A stretch of DNA of 56,097 nucleotides from Welwitschia mirabilis (taxonomy: Eukaryota > Gnetophyta > Gnetopsida > Welwitschiales), in the NCBI GenBank assembly GCA_051453625.1, contig JBOZIK010000001.1:41883798-41939894 (forward strand), given 5' to 3'. Below are positions 1 to 11,019 of this stretch, one piece after another. The notes beneath the pieces were generated by a model. The model did not search any database, was not told the DNA's origin, and saw only the letters and a list, made by a program, of their open reading frames with translations. The position numbers were made by a program, and so were the translations under genes. The first letter of the stretch is position 1. The number at the start of each line of letters is the position of its first letter.

Positions 1-73
<73 letters not shown>
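1..73. repeat. Compound (GT)16-(GA)20 microsatellite
   Basis: Sixteen GT units (1-32) run directly into about twenty GA units (33-73). The array touches the window edge, so its true left end is unknown. Confidence 0.97.
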
Positions 74-75
<2 letters not shown>

Positions 76-3000
76 CCTAGAGTTGAAGCTTGCTGCTTAT
101 CATTTCCTTGTAATCTTTGAAGCTATTCTAAGGAAAGATTCGCACTATTTTCGAATGGATGTAGACTAGAAAGACATAGCCTACATAAAATCTTGCCATG
201 GGTTTGTCTCTCTCTTTTTTTTAGTCACTGTTTTGCTGTTTTCCTGCTATTTTTCTAACAAAACACATACAAGCAATAATATTTTAAAAAAAATTGGAGA
301 TTCCAGCTCTAAACCAAAAAGAAAAGAGAAGAAAACTATGAAAGAAATAGATCCCATAAGAAATTAAACGAAAATGGTATCTAAAGAACAAGATAGCAAA
401 ATATACCTAAAGAAAACTAGACATTAGAAGAGTTGAACATTATCACCACCATTAGATGCTGCCATTGGAGATTGTAAAGAGCACTCTTTTGTAGAACAGA
501 TTGTTTCAAATGTTAAAAACATTGAGCCAAATTCATTTCTACAAGAAGTCAAATCAAAAGAGGATGATCTATCATTGGATAATGGATGAATGAACGCATA
601 GTGTACATCGCTATATTATGCTTAGGATTTATGATGGTGTTTAATGAATAGATTAATGACAAAGTTATGTAGTTTTTTCCCTTTTTCTTTTCTCCTCCTC
701 CTCCTCTTTTTCTTTTTGGGTGACAACAGGAAAACCAGGATCTATAGTGGCTAGGGCACATGTTGAAATAAGTATTACAGCTTTCTTTAAATTATGAACC
801 TCTAACTCCAAACAACAAAATTTGCATAAAGGAGTACTAGCTTCAAATCAAGTTGTGAAAGAAAACTAATCACATAAGCTGGTGATTACCTTGCTTCTTT
901 AAAGCAACAACATATATCCACACATAGAGCTGTAACCCACATCAATTTAGCAAGCAAAAGTTTGTGTTCAAAAACAAGCCGTTTTGAGAACTCCAAAGCT
1001 TATAACATATACAAGGCAACAGAATATGAATATGATGATGCTTCCTTTTATCATTTGACGATGTCCAATTTGATATTAAATCCTCAAAGGTTGAAGGCAC
1101 AAGCAAGTGACAATGTAATGAATTTAAAACATACTTTGAAAATAATTGTGAGAATGGACAGGAAATTATTAAATATTCCAAAGTCTTTGGGGCAAGGCCA
1201 TAACATGGGCACCTCGATTCTTAAGAAAACTAGGGGATAGTGGTCTATGGGTCTATGTAGCAGTTGGCATCATAATTTAGTGGTAGGACCATATGTGTTT
1301 TTAATAGGAGTTTTTCTATATATACATTTTTGTGTAATGTTGTGGAATTATATATTATAATTTTAAATTGACTTTGGGGCCTTGTGATGGACGAGAGGTA
1401 TAAAAGAAGGACAGAGGTCATTTGTCTAGAATCAGGGAAATAGGAATGGAGGATGGATGTTTGGAGTAAGGACTCACATAGGGTTTTAAGATTGAAAGAG
1501 AAGCCTAGTCTGTGTACACAAATCAGATCTGATGCTAGTATCCTATGGATGAAGGAATATATGATTACAAGGCTGTTTTATGCTGTTTATGAACTAAATT
1601 ACTGGCTTGGTTTTGGAACTCTTTTAAGGTTTATTTGCTGCTGCCATCCTACATTATTATTGCTACTTTTGCGATGTATGCTTGTTTATTTCAACTTGTT
1701 ATAATTGCCCTAATTAATAACCATTGTGTGAAGGATAGAATTAATAGCATATTGACATAGATGAAATATGCCATAAATGCCATGCCTCTATCTCCTACAT
1801 CAATCTTTAACTAATCAGATTTTGAGCTTACTTCTTTAGTACTGAGTTTCTTGCGCTGTCAACAAAATCAGACTGAGGCAATTACAACAGAGCAAAGGCA
1901 GCATCAGGGATATATACATTGAGGTCTTTTTCCTGCATGCCTTTCGAAATTGGCAATGGAGGACAAGTCCCACTGAAAGAGCTTGGAAGACCTTTGAGAC
2001 TCTTGAGAGAGTGAGGAATATTTTCTACTCTAAGGAACTTTTAACAAGCCTTCCACTGATATAGTTAAAGAGTGACAAACTAGGTAGGCCATTTAATCTT
2101 TCTATATTGGAACCAAAATACAAACATTCTAATTTCAAATGAAGTACATTTTTAGATTGAAGCATTAAGAAGGATCTCTTCAGACCAGGGGAAACAAAGT
2201 CTCCCAAATCACAGGAATTCTTTCTGCATTAGGATGTCCATTGCCTATTTGTGTCATGGTCTATTTTAATAATTGGCAAATACGGTTAGCATTGTTTATA
2301 AAGTAAAAATATCATTTTATAAATGATTAGCTTAGTATGTATAACATGCACTTAATGTCTGCAATTATTACTTAAAAAAAGTTGAACAGTGAAAATTTGT
2401 AAATATAAAGAGGCTACCACTTGCTAATGCAGGGTATTCTTTAGAAAATAAAATAAATAATTAAATTCATTTGAACTTAGATTTTTAGCCATTTGAGTTA
2501 GGATTCATAAGGTCTTAAGTTCCATTTTCCAAGTTGGAAATGCAAGCTTAAAATGTAATGCTATTTTTATGTATTTTTGAGTTTGTGGGGCTCATTTTGG
2601 GGGTCAAGCAATGGAATTTCATGTTGCAAACCACCTAGAGCATGTTAGGCTTTGTCTTAGCTTCAAAATGACATGTCATTTGCTCAGTTTGGCTAAGAAA
2701 CAATAAAGTCCTGCCCAAATTAGGAAGGTGTATTTTTATGTAAGTTTTAGGAATGGGATCTTTTAATATGGAGGTCTCAAGTTAGAATGCTATAAGAGGC
2801 CTAAATGAGATTTCTAATTTTGGAATGGCCTCTTTTGAAGCCTATTAATTAGAGGCTTTATTGGGTATTTGCCTCTTATCCTCTTAGTATTTGCATCGGG
2901 AGCTGAAAGCTAGTGACAAGTGTGTTTCAAGAATCTCTTGCTTGAGGAAATATTGTAAACTTGTATTTCTTTATAATATTATTTTTAATAGAAAATCCAT

Positions 3001-3230
3001 TCATTGATTGCTTTCAATATTGCTATAATATTTTTGGTTTCACACTCCTTAAGATATGCTTCGGGGCTTTCATTGCATGGCTCGGCATCATCTTGGCATT
3101 AGAGCTAGTGGAGTGGCATTTGTTTTTGTTTCTTTCTATGTGGAGCTTGTAGCGAAGATGGCTTCACACAAGCCTACTATTATGCATTTGCAAAGTAGTT
3201 ATGAAAACAAGAGAGGTAAGGAGTGAACTT
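74..3230. other. No recognisable gene; AT-rich intergenic DNA
   Basis: Only short open frames with no family resemblance occur here. The part at about 2900-3160, just before the gypsy element, has the T-rich look of an LTR end, but I could not find a matching second copy or a primer-binding site. A minus-strand frame at about 1930-2210 is leucine-rich and is discussed under rejected items. Confidence 0.5.
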
Positions 3231-3314
3231 TAATACATGATGCAAATGGTCATGCAAAAGTTGACTATAGATTACACTGGGAAGGAAAATGGAGGAGTTG
3301 TTGAAGAAGACATA

Positions 3315-3350
3315 GAAGAAGAAGAAGAAGAAGAAGAAGAAGAAGAAGAA
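3315..3350 (+). repeat. (GAA)12 trinucleotide repeat in gag-like frame
   Basis: Twelve GAA units encode a glutamate run within the frame 3237-3503, which precedes the recognisable gag part of the gypsy remnant. It probably expanded after the element died. Confidence 0.9.
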
Positions 3351-3599
3351 CCCTATTCAAGGCAAGAACAAAGTCAAAGTAATGTTTTAGAAAGTAACTC
3401 CAATAGTATGGAGGAGCTTTTCTTGAATTCACGTTTGGAGCAAAGGGAACCATTAGATGTGGAACCATTCGAAAAAAGCATTAAAATTGGACATTCGAAA
3501 TGAAGAAAAAGTCAGCGGAAACACTCGAAGATAAAAAAGTGCAAATAGCTTCTTCCCACTTAGGGACCTTGTTGCAAGGTGGTGGAAGAATTTTAAGCA

Positions 3600-4130
3600 A
3601 AGGAGAGGTGGCCAAGAATGCCATCTTGCCAATTCGACATTGATGACATGTGCCTTGGAGGACAAGTTTATGCTGAAGAACATATTATGTAGAACTAATG
3701 AAAAAGATGCAAAATTGCAGACTCACTGTTAAGAAGATAAGCCAATAATAGAGTATCTTGAGCAATTTCATAGGTTGGCTAGCTAAGAAGGTTGCTTTTA
3801 TGAAGGTACTGTGAAGGTAATGATTTACATTAATGGATTAAATTTTCCATTTCCAATAAAGTTTCTAGGTTTTGTCCTAATAGTGTAGAGCAAGCATATC
3901 AAGTAGCTCTATGAGCTAAAGAGAGATTGCAGTGCACACAGAGTATCTCTACTAGAAGAGATTTTGAGGAGAAAACCCAACAGAAGTAGAAGAATCCAAT
4001 ACATCACCAAATACACAAGAAGAAAATAAGAACAGAGAAGGTAATCACTTTTATGGTAAAAGATTTGGTAAACCATTTTTGTATTAGAATTGCAATAAAG
4101 TAGGCTGGAAAGTATATGAACGTTAATCTA
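3600..4130 (+). pseudogene. Gypsy gag remnant
   Basis: The translation in shifting frames gives a stretch like IEYLEQFHRLA, which resembles the gag core motif (VEEYxxEFxxL) of Ty3/gypsy elements. It is followed by a leucine/proline segment and a basic tail. Around 4080-4110 there is a decayed zinc-knuckle-like stretch (CNK-VGW in place of CxxCGKxGH). Several in-frame stops rule out function. The assignment rests on order relative to the protease and RT and on short motif likeness. Confidence 0.6.
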
Positions 4131-4252
4131 GCAAGCTAGTAGAGAATCATGTTACATTAGTGTCTGAGAGGGAAACTATAATGATATTGGAAAAGAGGGA
4201 CACAAAATTCTATGCAATCAAATGACCTCCTTAAAGAAAGCAAATTTTCAAA

Positions 4253-4560
4253 ATGAAATGTACGTGCAAGGACAAGGTATTCAAGGCTATGGTTGGTAGT
4301 GCTTGTACAAATTATTTGATTTTTGAAGAAGTGGTGAAGAAGTTAAGTCTAAAAGTTGCTCCTCCTCCAAATCCTTGTCATATGTTATGGTTACAAAAGG
4401 GATGTCATATTGCTATTGCTCAACAAGGTGTTGTTAATTCAAGAGTGGTGATTTCCATGATAGTGTGAAATGTGAGATTCCTATGGGGCATGTCTTTTAC
4501 TTTTTGATAGAGCTTGGCAATTTTATAGTAGTTGTGTACATGATGGCAAGAAAAATACTT
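4253..4560 (+). pseudogene. Gypsy aspartic protease remnant
   Basis: The open frame 4253-4468 resembles the chromovirus protease. The segment corresponding to the catalytic D(S/T)G reads VGSACTNYL, so the catalytic aspartate has been lost. Next come EEVVKKLSLK and a HMLWLQKG block matching the family's WLxKG segment. After a stop, the frame at about 4468-4560 continues with CEIPMGH, IELGNF and VVYMMARK pieces, matching the family's CDVVPMDxCHLLLGRPW and VHDGxKN blocks. It lies between gag and RT, as expected. Confidence 0.75.
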
Positions 4561-4854
4561 ACATCGTGACATGTTTAAGGGGAAAAGGATGTGAATTTCT
4601 TTCAGATGAGGAAGAGTTCAGTAATGAAGTGTTGGAGTTTGTGACTGGGGGAAAGGAACTAGTAGAGGAAGAAAGGTGGAGTGAGAATGACTTTGCGAGT
4701 TGCCATAAAAGACTCTTATCATACAAGTGTTAATGGAGGTAAAAGACTTGTTATATTGATGACCTATCTCTACTATTCCTGCCAATGGGATTGATTTAGA
4801 GCAAGATGCATGTCTTTTGAATAAGGCATCACATTAGATGAATCCCCATGGAGG

Positions 4855-5330
4855 GAAGAAATCAATAGACAAGTGCAAGAGCTATTGGATAAAGAGCTGA
4901 TAAGAAGAAACCTTTCTGCTTTTTTAGTTCCAAGAGTGTTAGCTCCAAAGAGGGGTAGTAGTGAATTACGCTTACGCATTGATGCAAAGGCTATAAATAA
5001 CATTACAATGCGGTAGCATTTTCTAATGTCTAATGGGTGTGTGTCTTTTCAGTAAACAAGATCTTAAGAGTGGCTATCACTATGTACGAATTGGAGAAGG
5101 AAATGAGTTGTATGAATGTTGGGGAATGTTAGTTGGCCTAACTAACGCTGCTCATACTTTTATAAGATTGATGATGGAGATTTTAAAGCCATTTTTGAGG
5201 AAGTTTGTTATTGTATTTCTTGATGAGATTCTACGTTATAGAAATAACTTGTAAAGCATGTAGTACATTTATAGAAATTTTTTTAGCAATTGTAGGAGCA
5301 ACAATTACCATTAAATTGTAAGAAGTGTGG
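4855..5330 (+). pseudogene. Gypsy reverse transcriptase remnant
   Basis: The N-terminal RT part (EINRQVQELLDKELI, then VLAPKRGS, RLRIDAKAINNIT) is followed by FSKQDLKSGYHYVRIGEGNE, VGLTNAAHTFIRLM and FVIVFLDEIL. The catalytic box reads FLDE where the family has Y/FxDD, so the second aspartate is lost. The segment between the AINNIT motif and FSKQDL is shorter than in intact elements, and about ten residues after GEGNE are missing. It is the best-conserved part of this element. Confidence 0.85.
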
Positions 5331-5367
5331 TTTTGTACAACCACAACCTATATTCCTTGGTGTGGTG

Positions 5368-5557
5368 GTTTCATGCGTTAGCTAGTTTTTACAGAGTTTC
5401 ATTAAGGATTTTAGTAGAATTTACGAATCCATGCTAGCTAGTATAAAGAAGCATAGGGTGTTTTCATGGTTTAGCTAGGTTTTACAGAGTTTCATTAAGG
5501 ATTTTAGTAGAAATTTACAAATCCATGCTAGCTAGCATAAAGAAGCATAGGGTGTTT
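5368..5557 (+). repeat. Tandem duplication (2 x ~94 bp) at the RT/RNase H junction
   Basis: Copy 1 (about 5368-5461) and copy 2 (about 5462-5557) share long identical runs, including ACAGAGTTTCATTAAGG and AAGAAGCATAGGGTGTTTT. Each unit carries the gypsy LASFYR...FIKDFS motif split by a frameshift. The two copies are very similar to each other, so the duplication is younger than the element's inactivation or has been kept alike by gene conversion. Confidence 0.93.
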
Positions 5558-5559
5558 TG

Positions 5560-6626
5560 ATTGACTAATGAAGCCACAATTCTTAGAACTTAAGAAAAGT
5601 ATTGCAAGACAACTGTTTTTGGCCTCACTAGATTTCTATTGGAATATTTTTATGGCCTCACTAGAAAATCTTGAAAGGGTTGTGAGATAAGTACGAAAAT
5701 GATTTGGTTGTTATGTTAATTTTGGAATGGTTGTTGACTTGTTTTCATCCCATGATTTGTGGATCTTGAAGAGATGTGAGCATTGAGTTGATAAATTTGG
5801 AAACATGCAGTGTCATTTTTATGAATTAGTTTGAATCTTTTAATATACATGATGCATTTTGATGCTTTGTATTTAATCAAGATCCTTATGGGTAATGGGT
5901 CTTGTCTATGCACTAGCATTTTTGAAATCCTACAAATGGTATCAGAGCCATTAAGCTTGCATGAAGAAGACAATGAATATGGTAGGAGCAACATAATGGA
6001 ATAAAGAAACTTGTCATCCCCCTACATCTCTTTAACAAGGAAGCCCTGTTTTCTTCTTTTCCTATTATAAGATCATCATCATGGCAAAGGGATTGGAATC
6101 TTCCACTTTGTGCTGATTTTCTTAGATTCTTTAATGGCATTTTTCAAGGCAAAAAGGTTTATTTACTCTAGTTTCATTGTCAAGATCTTATTGGGTTTAT
6201 CTAGTTTCTAAGAATGTCTTTAGCCTAATTATATTGATCGAGAATCTATCATGGATTGCTTTTGTTCGATGGTTGAATGCTAGACATTTCATCATTTGTT
6301 TCTTGGACATAGCTAAATATTTGAATTAGGACTCAGATCTACATTTTGAGAATTGTTGTAGTGTCATTCTTTTTGATATCGTTTTATCTGTTTTGTTGGT
6401 ATTCCAAATACTCATTTTTAAGTCTCTAAATTTCTTAGCCATAAGACCAAGGTAAATGGTCTACCGTTTTAATTCATGATAACAATGGTCTTGGATTTTG
6501 ATTTCTGATCTTTATCTAATTTCATTTAGATTCTGGGAACAAAGAATAAGCAGCAATAGCATTCTTTTTATCAACATGGAGGGAGCTATTTAATTTCTAA
6601 CAATTCTTGCAATGAGATGCATATCA
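5560..6626. other. Unassigned repeat-like DNA around a lone primer-binding site
   Basis: Apart from the primer-binding site near 5937 I see no motif-bearing reading frame. The stretch 5600-5934 could be the end of an LTR. Nothing after the primer-binding site resembles gag, and I found no second LTR copy in the window. Confidence 0.35.
5937..5949 (+). other. Retrotransposon primer-binding site, initiator tRNA-Met type
   Basis: TGGTATCAGAGCC is the standard plant retrotransposon primer-binding site complementary to the 3' end of initiator tRNA-Met. It is preceded by ...CCTACAAA, matching an LTR ending in CA plus a two-base spacer. It marks an element transcribed on the + strand, whose LTR would end at about 5934. 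No coding region for it was recognised. Confidence 0.72.
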
Positions 6627-7137
6627 TGTTGAAAATTTTAGGCAATACTTTTTTAAAACAAACTAGAAAACTAACCTCACAATTGACTCTGGGCAAAAAT
6701 AATAACTTGAATCATAAGTTATTAAATGACAAAAGTGAAATTAAAACAAGAAATGAAGAAAACCCACATCCCAAGCCAAACCGAGGTAGATAGTCAGGCA
6801 ACATTTCATTATGAGTCTTTGCTTTTATACAATTCTCTGATTCAAGCAACTCAGAACTGATGCATAACAAACTAATGGTAACCATCGCATAACCTCTTTT
6901 CCCAACCACTCTTTTAAGTACATTATTACACTTTTTATGTATCATTTTATTTTTAGTTGTTAATTTATGTCATCTCCTGTTATGATGGTTGGCTTTTGAT
7001 TTGGACTCTGCTGTAACTCTTGCCACACTTTAATAAGGGATTTCCCATTTTGTTTCAACACAAGGGGGTAAAAAAAAGAGAACCTATTAACTAATTCCCT
7101 TTCAAAATGTTGGCATTACTCATGCCAAAATAATCCA
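6627..7137 (-). repeat. Left LTR copy of an outer retroelement (family X)
   Basis: This 511-bp block matches 16255-16832 over most of its length, including the runs AATCATAAGTTATTAAATG and GAAATTAAAACAAGAAATGA and the shared end ...AAAATAATCCA. It starts with TG and ends with CA. The copies differ by a private segment here (about 6975-7095) and by tandem duplications in the right copy. Flanking bases do not show a shared target duplication, so it is either the old 3' LTR of one large element or an independent solo LTR. Confidence 0.7.
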
Positions 7138-7227
7138 TCAGTTACCACCTTAATGATAACATTTTCTTAGCACCGCTTTGATGTGTGCACTATTCCATTT
7201 CATGCTACAAATCTTACAATATTTAAC

Positions 7228-7430
7228 ACTGCCACATAGGCAAGCGTTTTACTGCCCTTTATAGTAGACACTTCTACACAGGCAAGGGTTTTACCACCCT
7301 TAGGGGTTGACGTTGCCACAGAGGCAAGGGTGTACCGCCCTTTATGGTTAACAGTACCACATAGCCAAGGGTTTTACTGCCTTCACGATTTTCACTGCCA
7401 CATAGGCAAACACTGCCATACAGGCACCAG
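7228..7430. repeat. Degenerate ~42-bp minisatellite, 5-6 copies
   Basis: A unit built around GCCACATAGGCAAGGGTTTT followed by ACTGCCCTTTA recurs at about 7228, 7271, 7312, 7352 and 7394, with a partial copy at 7411. Copies have diverged by substitutions and small indels. Confidence 0.85.
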
Positions 7431-9534
7431 GAAATGAAGACACACAGTCTTGGGAGAATCACATAGGCACTTCTTGATGCCAGTAAGGCTGGCCTTCTTC
7501 TTCTTTGTTATGTCTTCTTGACTTCCTTCTTGTAGTTCTGTTTTCACTTTCCAGGGCACCATTTGACAATTTTAATGGGGAATTCTGTGGGGGATTCTAA
7601 GGTTCTTTCTTCAATTCTAGGTCACCTTGTACATTGATAATTTTCATACATTCCAATGGGGAACATCACTTCTATATAACATTTTTGTAATTACAATCAG
7701 CCTTATTCATATTATGTAAATGAAGCATCCTCCACAATGGAAACCATTTTCCTTTCCCAACTCAACACTTACAGTCTTACACTCACTTCTTAGCACAGTT
7801 AGACAGATCAGATAGTTTGCAGAAGCTTTTTTAAGTTTTGCAAATCTAGATCATTGGGATCTTTTGGCATGTTCTTCTAGATTGCATGGAATACATAGCT
7901 TTAAAAAAACAATTTAAAAGTAGTTTTTTTCCTTTTTTTTGAATAGATTATCATATTTAATGTGTATAGATTAAAAAGTGGATTTTGAAACTACGGAAAC
8001 ATAGGAAAGGGAAAAACTCAATTAGAAATTGATAATAAACATACTCATAAAAGACAACAAAACAATTTCAGAACCCAAGAAAAAAAAGATTTTCAAAAAC
8101 CCTAATCACAATGGATTCACAAAAACACCACAGTAAAATATGATCAGAAAACTAAAAATCAAAATAACATTGAATCTTGGAGGACATCATTAAAAAAAAT
8201 TTGAAAACAAAAAAAAGAAAGCCTATTTTGAATCAATGTTATACTCACAAAAGTGAAGTTCTTCGGCAAAAAACAAGATCCCAATTTTGAATATTCAAAC
8301 ACATGGTGGAATCCTGATTTTGGAATCAAGGTTGATGAAAACAAAGGCTGTTTCTGTGTTTACAGCACCCAGGAAACTCCAACTTCAGAAGAGAATGCGT
8401 TTTGGCCGAGGAAAAGTGGATTCCGTGATGTAATTGCTGTTTTAAAATGCAAAAGATCCAAAAGTTGTGGAATCATGTCGGATTCTGATCCAACATGGAT
8501 CATCTAGATCACGATTTGGGGCTTGCAGATATGATTTTGGAAGGATTGCAATATATGATTTTGGAAGGATTGCAATTCTGCACCAATCTAGAATGCTTTG
8601 AGATGGATCACAATTCTAGCTCGTGTGGATTGTGATTTGCCCATTCTGATCCCATCTAACTAAGCCGCCTATATTTCACTTGTAAATATTATACATGAAT
8701 ACTCACTCATACTTCAATCAATATTTAATATATATATATATATATATATATGAATACTCACTCATACTTCAATTGATATTTTAAAAAAAAAAGACTAACA
8801 GTATTTGTGGCCTTGGCCTGTGATTGCTGATGCTATAGCAATACTCCATGCGTTGGATGAATGCTTTCCATATGAAGATAAAAATCCAAACCAAACGAGA
8901 CCAGCACTTGTTGTCTGCAAACCAAACCAAACAAGACTAGCACTTGCTGTTTGTTTTTACTGCTAGTGGCTTATTTGGTGCTTGCTTATGTTTTCCAATC
9001 TCAAACAAAGCCCAAACTTTTGCAGCTTTTGCGTAGTTCCAACAATAAATAGTGTGTCTGTCCACAGTCATTGAACAATGACGCCCTATCCTTTGCCTGT
9101 GCTCGTGCTTTGCATGCGCTCACTAGAAGCCTCACATTAGCCTAGGTAGACTCTATCAAAGTCATCCGAAATATATCTTGTGAGCCGTGTTTCTATGGCC
9201 AACCCTCTCACTGAACTTCTTTTGTTCCTATTACAATGGATAACAACCCATACAAGATATCTGCAAAGGATGATTTTGTTTGTACAACATTCACAAATAT
9301 GTTCCTTTAACAATATTTTTATTAATGTGAAGTGGAAGAGGACACTTATTCGTCCTATTCAGCTTTATCCACTGGTCAATAGTAGCATTTGCAAATGCAG
9401 TAGAATGATGACTAGAATCATTTTGCTCAAGAGGACACGTGAATATTTTTAACATGCAATGGAATGGAAGCTTTACCTTATTTTCATAGTAGAAGAGGAA
9501 GGAGGATAAAATAAACTGCATCAACAATCATTTC
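7431..9534. other. No recognisable gene; local small repeats
   Basis: An open frame at 8253-8507 (84 codons) resembles nothing I know. A 22-bp unit (ATATGATTTTGGAAGGATTG plus CA) occurs twice at 8529-8574. An AT microsatellite sits at 8726-8751. No retrotransposon protein motif was seen. Confidence 0.4.
8691..8784. repeat. Direct repeat flanking an (AT)n microsatellite
   Basis: The sequence ATGAATACTCACTCATACTTCAAT followed by a T/A tail occurs at about 8694 and again at about 8751, separated by an AT dinucleotide run at 8726-8751. This looks like replication slippage or unequal exchange within an AT-rich unit. Confidence 0.85.
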
Positions 9535-9981
9535 TTAGTGGAACACAAAAGGAAAACAAAACATCTTGTTCTTCTTCTTTATCACAATATTTGCCATTAT
9601 GCCATTGCCAATATTTATTTTCCTTCCATCAGCTTTGGAGGCTGTTTTCTTTGCTGCAAGAATTCAGATAGTTCTATTGAAAAAGTAATTGCAAGATTTA
9701 ACTATGATGAAAGAACTGAAAATGACCGTTGCCACATATCCTATGGTTTCAAGAATATCATGAATTTCTCCACCCTTCAAGATCACTCGCCTCTTCATTA
9801 CAATCATAGTAATGGTCCCAATGATGAGGATGTAATCCATTAGGGAGTACTTCTAGATCTTGTGAAAGAAGAAATAGGACATAACAACAATGAAACAAAA
9901 GAGTATCACCATGGCTAGGGATTTAGTGCCTTTTAACATTTCTTGAATCCTTGTTATGTTGAGTAGTAGAGATAGTTCCAT
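9535..9981 (-). pseudogene. Small three-span membrane protein, broken, family unknown
   Basis: Read from the ATG at 9981, one minus-strand frame runs 149 codons to a TAA at 9537-9535, interrupted only by TAG at codon 43 (9855-9853) and TGA at codon 106 (9666-9664). Before the first stop the protein has a hydrophobic span (SLAMVILFCFIVVMSYFFF). Two more spans follow (MDYILIIGTITMIVM and IGYVATVIFSSFIIV), then a basic tail rich in K. The start context CACCATGG is favourable, and a TATA box lies about 185 bp upstream. Both stops are one C-to-T change from a glutamine or arginine codon (CAG, CGA). The long stop-poor frame argues for a recently disabled gene. I do not recognise the family. If translation stops at codon 43 only a short peptide would be made. 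Confidence 0.5.
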
Positions 9982-10163
9982 GGTGAAGAAGATGAAAATT
10001 GCTGTGCTGAGAAGATAATTTATGGAATGGTTGAAAGATGTCTTGGTATTTTCTATACTATATGAATTAGTCTACAACTCTTTGATTTGTGGATTGGCGC
10101 ATTGGAGATAGAAATAGAGACAAAGAGCATTCCCAATATGAATTAAAAGTGGAGATGGGAGGT

Positions 10164-10172
10164 GTATTTATA
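10164..10172 (-). promoter_or_regulatory. TATA box upstream of the small membrane-protein pseudogene
   Basis: On the minus strand this reads CTATAAATA, the plant TATA consensus. It is about 185 bp upstream of the ATG at 9981, which leaves room for a leader of about 150 bases. No polyprotein motif or LTR end lies between the two, so it fits a cellular-type promoter better than an LTR promoter. Confidence 0.5.
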
Positions 10173-10352
10173 GCGTAGAGTGGCGTATGCGAAGAATAAG
10201 ATGATGAAGGAGGCAACATTGGTGGGATTCTCAATGACGACAAGGTTCTAGATGCTCTACGGGTGCATGGGCTACACATCCTTTGGCAATGGCGCGTGGG
10301 GCAACTTTTTGATAGGCTTAAGCTTCTTCTTCTTCACAGTCTTGTGCAGTGA

Positions 10353-10357
10353 GTAAC
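10353..10357. other. Left target-site duplication of nested copia
   Basis: GTAAC lies directly against the left LTR. GTAAT follows the right LTR at 16180-16184. Four of five bases match, with one C/T difference, which fits a 5-bp copia target duplication with one later deamination. Confidence 0.75.
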
Positions 10358-10812
10358 TATTATGAAAATACACAATAACAAAGTGATTAAACAATGCAGT
10401 AAAAGAAAACAGAGACATAAAGAATTATGTGGAAACCCCAATGAGGGGAAAAACCATGGGAAAGCAATGTAGAGCTCTATTATCTTTCTCAAAAGTTTCA
10501 AGTCAAGAATCACGCTTAAAGCCAACAATAGGCTTCAGGCAAAGTTGCCTTTCCGAACTCTATGAACTCTCTATTCAAACAACCCTTACACCACCATTAA
10601 ATAGACCAAGGATTACAACCAATCAGGGCTACAAGCCAAAACGCTAAAGAAGGTATCATCCCTCTCTGGACACATGTCCCTTTTCTTCCTAACACCTCCA
10701 AAAGGACAGTTTTATAACACAACCTCCTTTTACACTAATAAAATGGGGCCAACATAAAAAACATAACGTTAGGGATGTTACAAAGGCATAAATTTAGCTT
10801 CCCATATCAACA
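10358..10812 (-). repeat. 3' LTR of the copia element (left)
   Basis: It aligns end to end with 15725-16179, both 455 bp, sharing runs such as AGAGCTCTATTATCTTTCTC and AAAGAAGGTATCATCC. Differences are scattered and frequent (very roughly one base in eight by eye), many of them transitions, so the insertion is old. The inner end is ...TATCAACA. Confidence 0.95.
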
Positions 10813-10830
10813 CTCTTCCACTTGATGACA
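10813..10830 (-). other. Polypurine tract next to the 3' LTR
   Basis: On the minus strand AAGTGGAAGAG abuts the first base of the LTR (TGTTGATATG). This is the usual plus-strand priming site of copia elements. The same AAGTGGAAGA motif precedes the second LTR-like end at 11599/11600. Confidence 0.8.
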
Positions 10831-10977
10831 AATCTGGCCCATCTTCAAGTGCAGCTCCAGAGATGCATAGCTTTCCAAGCTTGTTTAGCTCATGTGTCAA
10901 CAATGATTAAAATGTCCCGACATGTCGCCAAAAAAGGTCGACATGTAGCCCTTTTTTCAAATTGAAAATGTCTTTAA

Positions 10978-11019
10978 NNNNNNNNNNNNNNNNNNNNNNN
11001 NNNNNNNNNNNNNNNNNNN
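10978..11019. other. Assembly gap, 42 N
   Basis: Run of N inside the first copy of the copia 3' region. The corresponding part of the second copy (about 11685-11820) is present and shows what is probably missing. Confidence 0.99.

Larger units (their letters stand above)
3230..5570 (+). mobile_element. Decayed chromovirus-like Ty3/gypsy retrotransposon, internal region
   Basis: Pieces of gag, protease, reverse transcriptase and the start of RNase H lie in the expected order on the + strand, interrupted by stops and frameshifts. A gag-like stretch (about 3600-4130) is followed by a protease-like stretch (4253-4560), an RT stretch (about 4855-5330) and an RT/RNase H junction (about 5340-5560). 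No integrase and no LTR pair was found, so the element is truncated. The RT wording (a QVQELLDK-type helix, then FSKQDLKSGYH, then a VGLTNAAHTF-like block) fits chromoviruses better than Athila/Tat elements; that lineage call is inference. Confidence 0.82.

Noticed and set aside
1930-2207. Leucine-rich minus-strand frame (LHLKLECLYF, then VENIPHSLKSLKGLP in another frame) that recalls a leucine-rich-repeat resistance protein
   Set aside because: The repeat period is not regular, two frames are needed and no NB-ARC or TIR motif lies nearby; leucine content alone is weak in AT-rich DNA.
7228-7430. CRISPR-like spaced repeat array
   Set aside because: Copies are contiguous and diverged with no unique spacers, and the DNA is clearly plant nuclear; it is a minisatellite.
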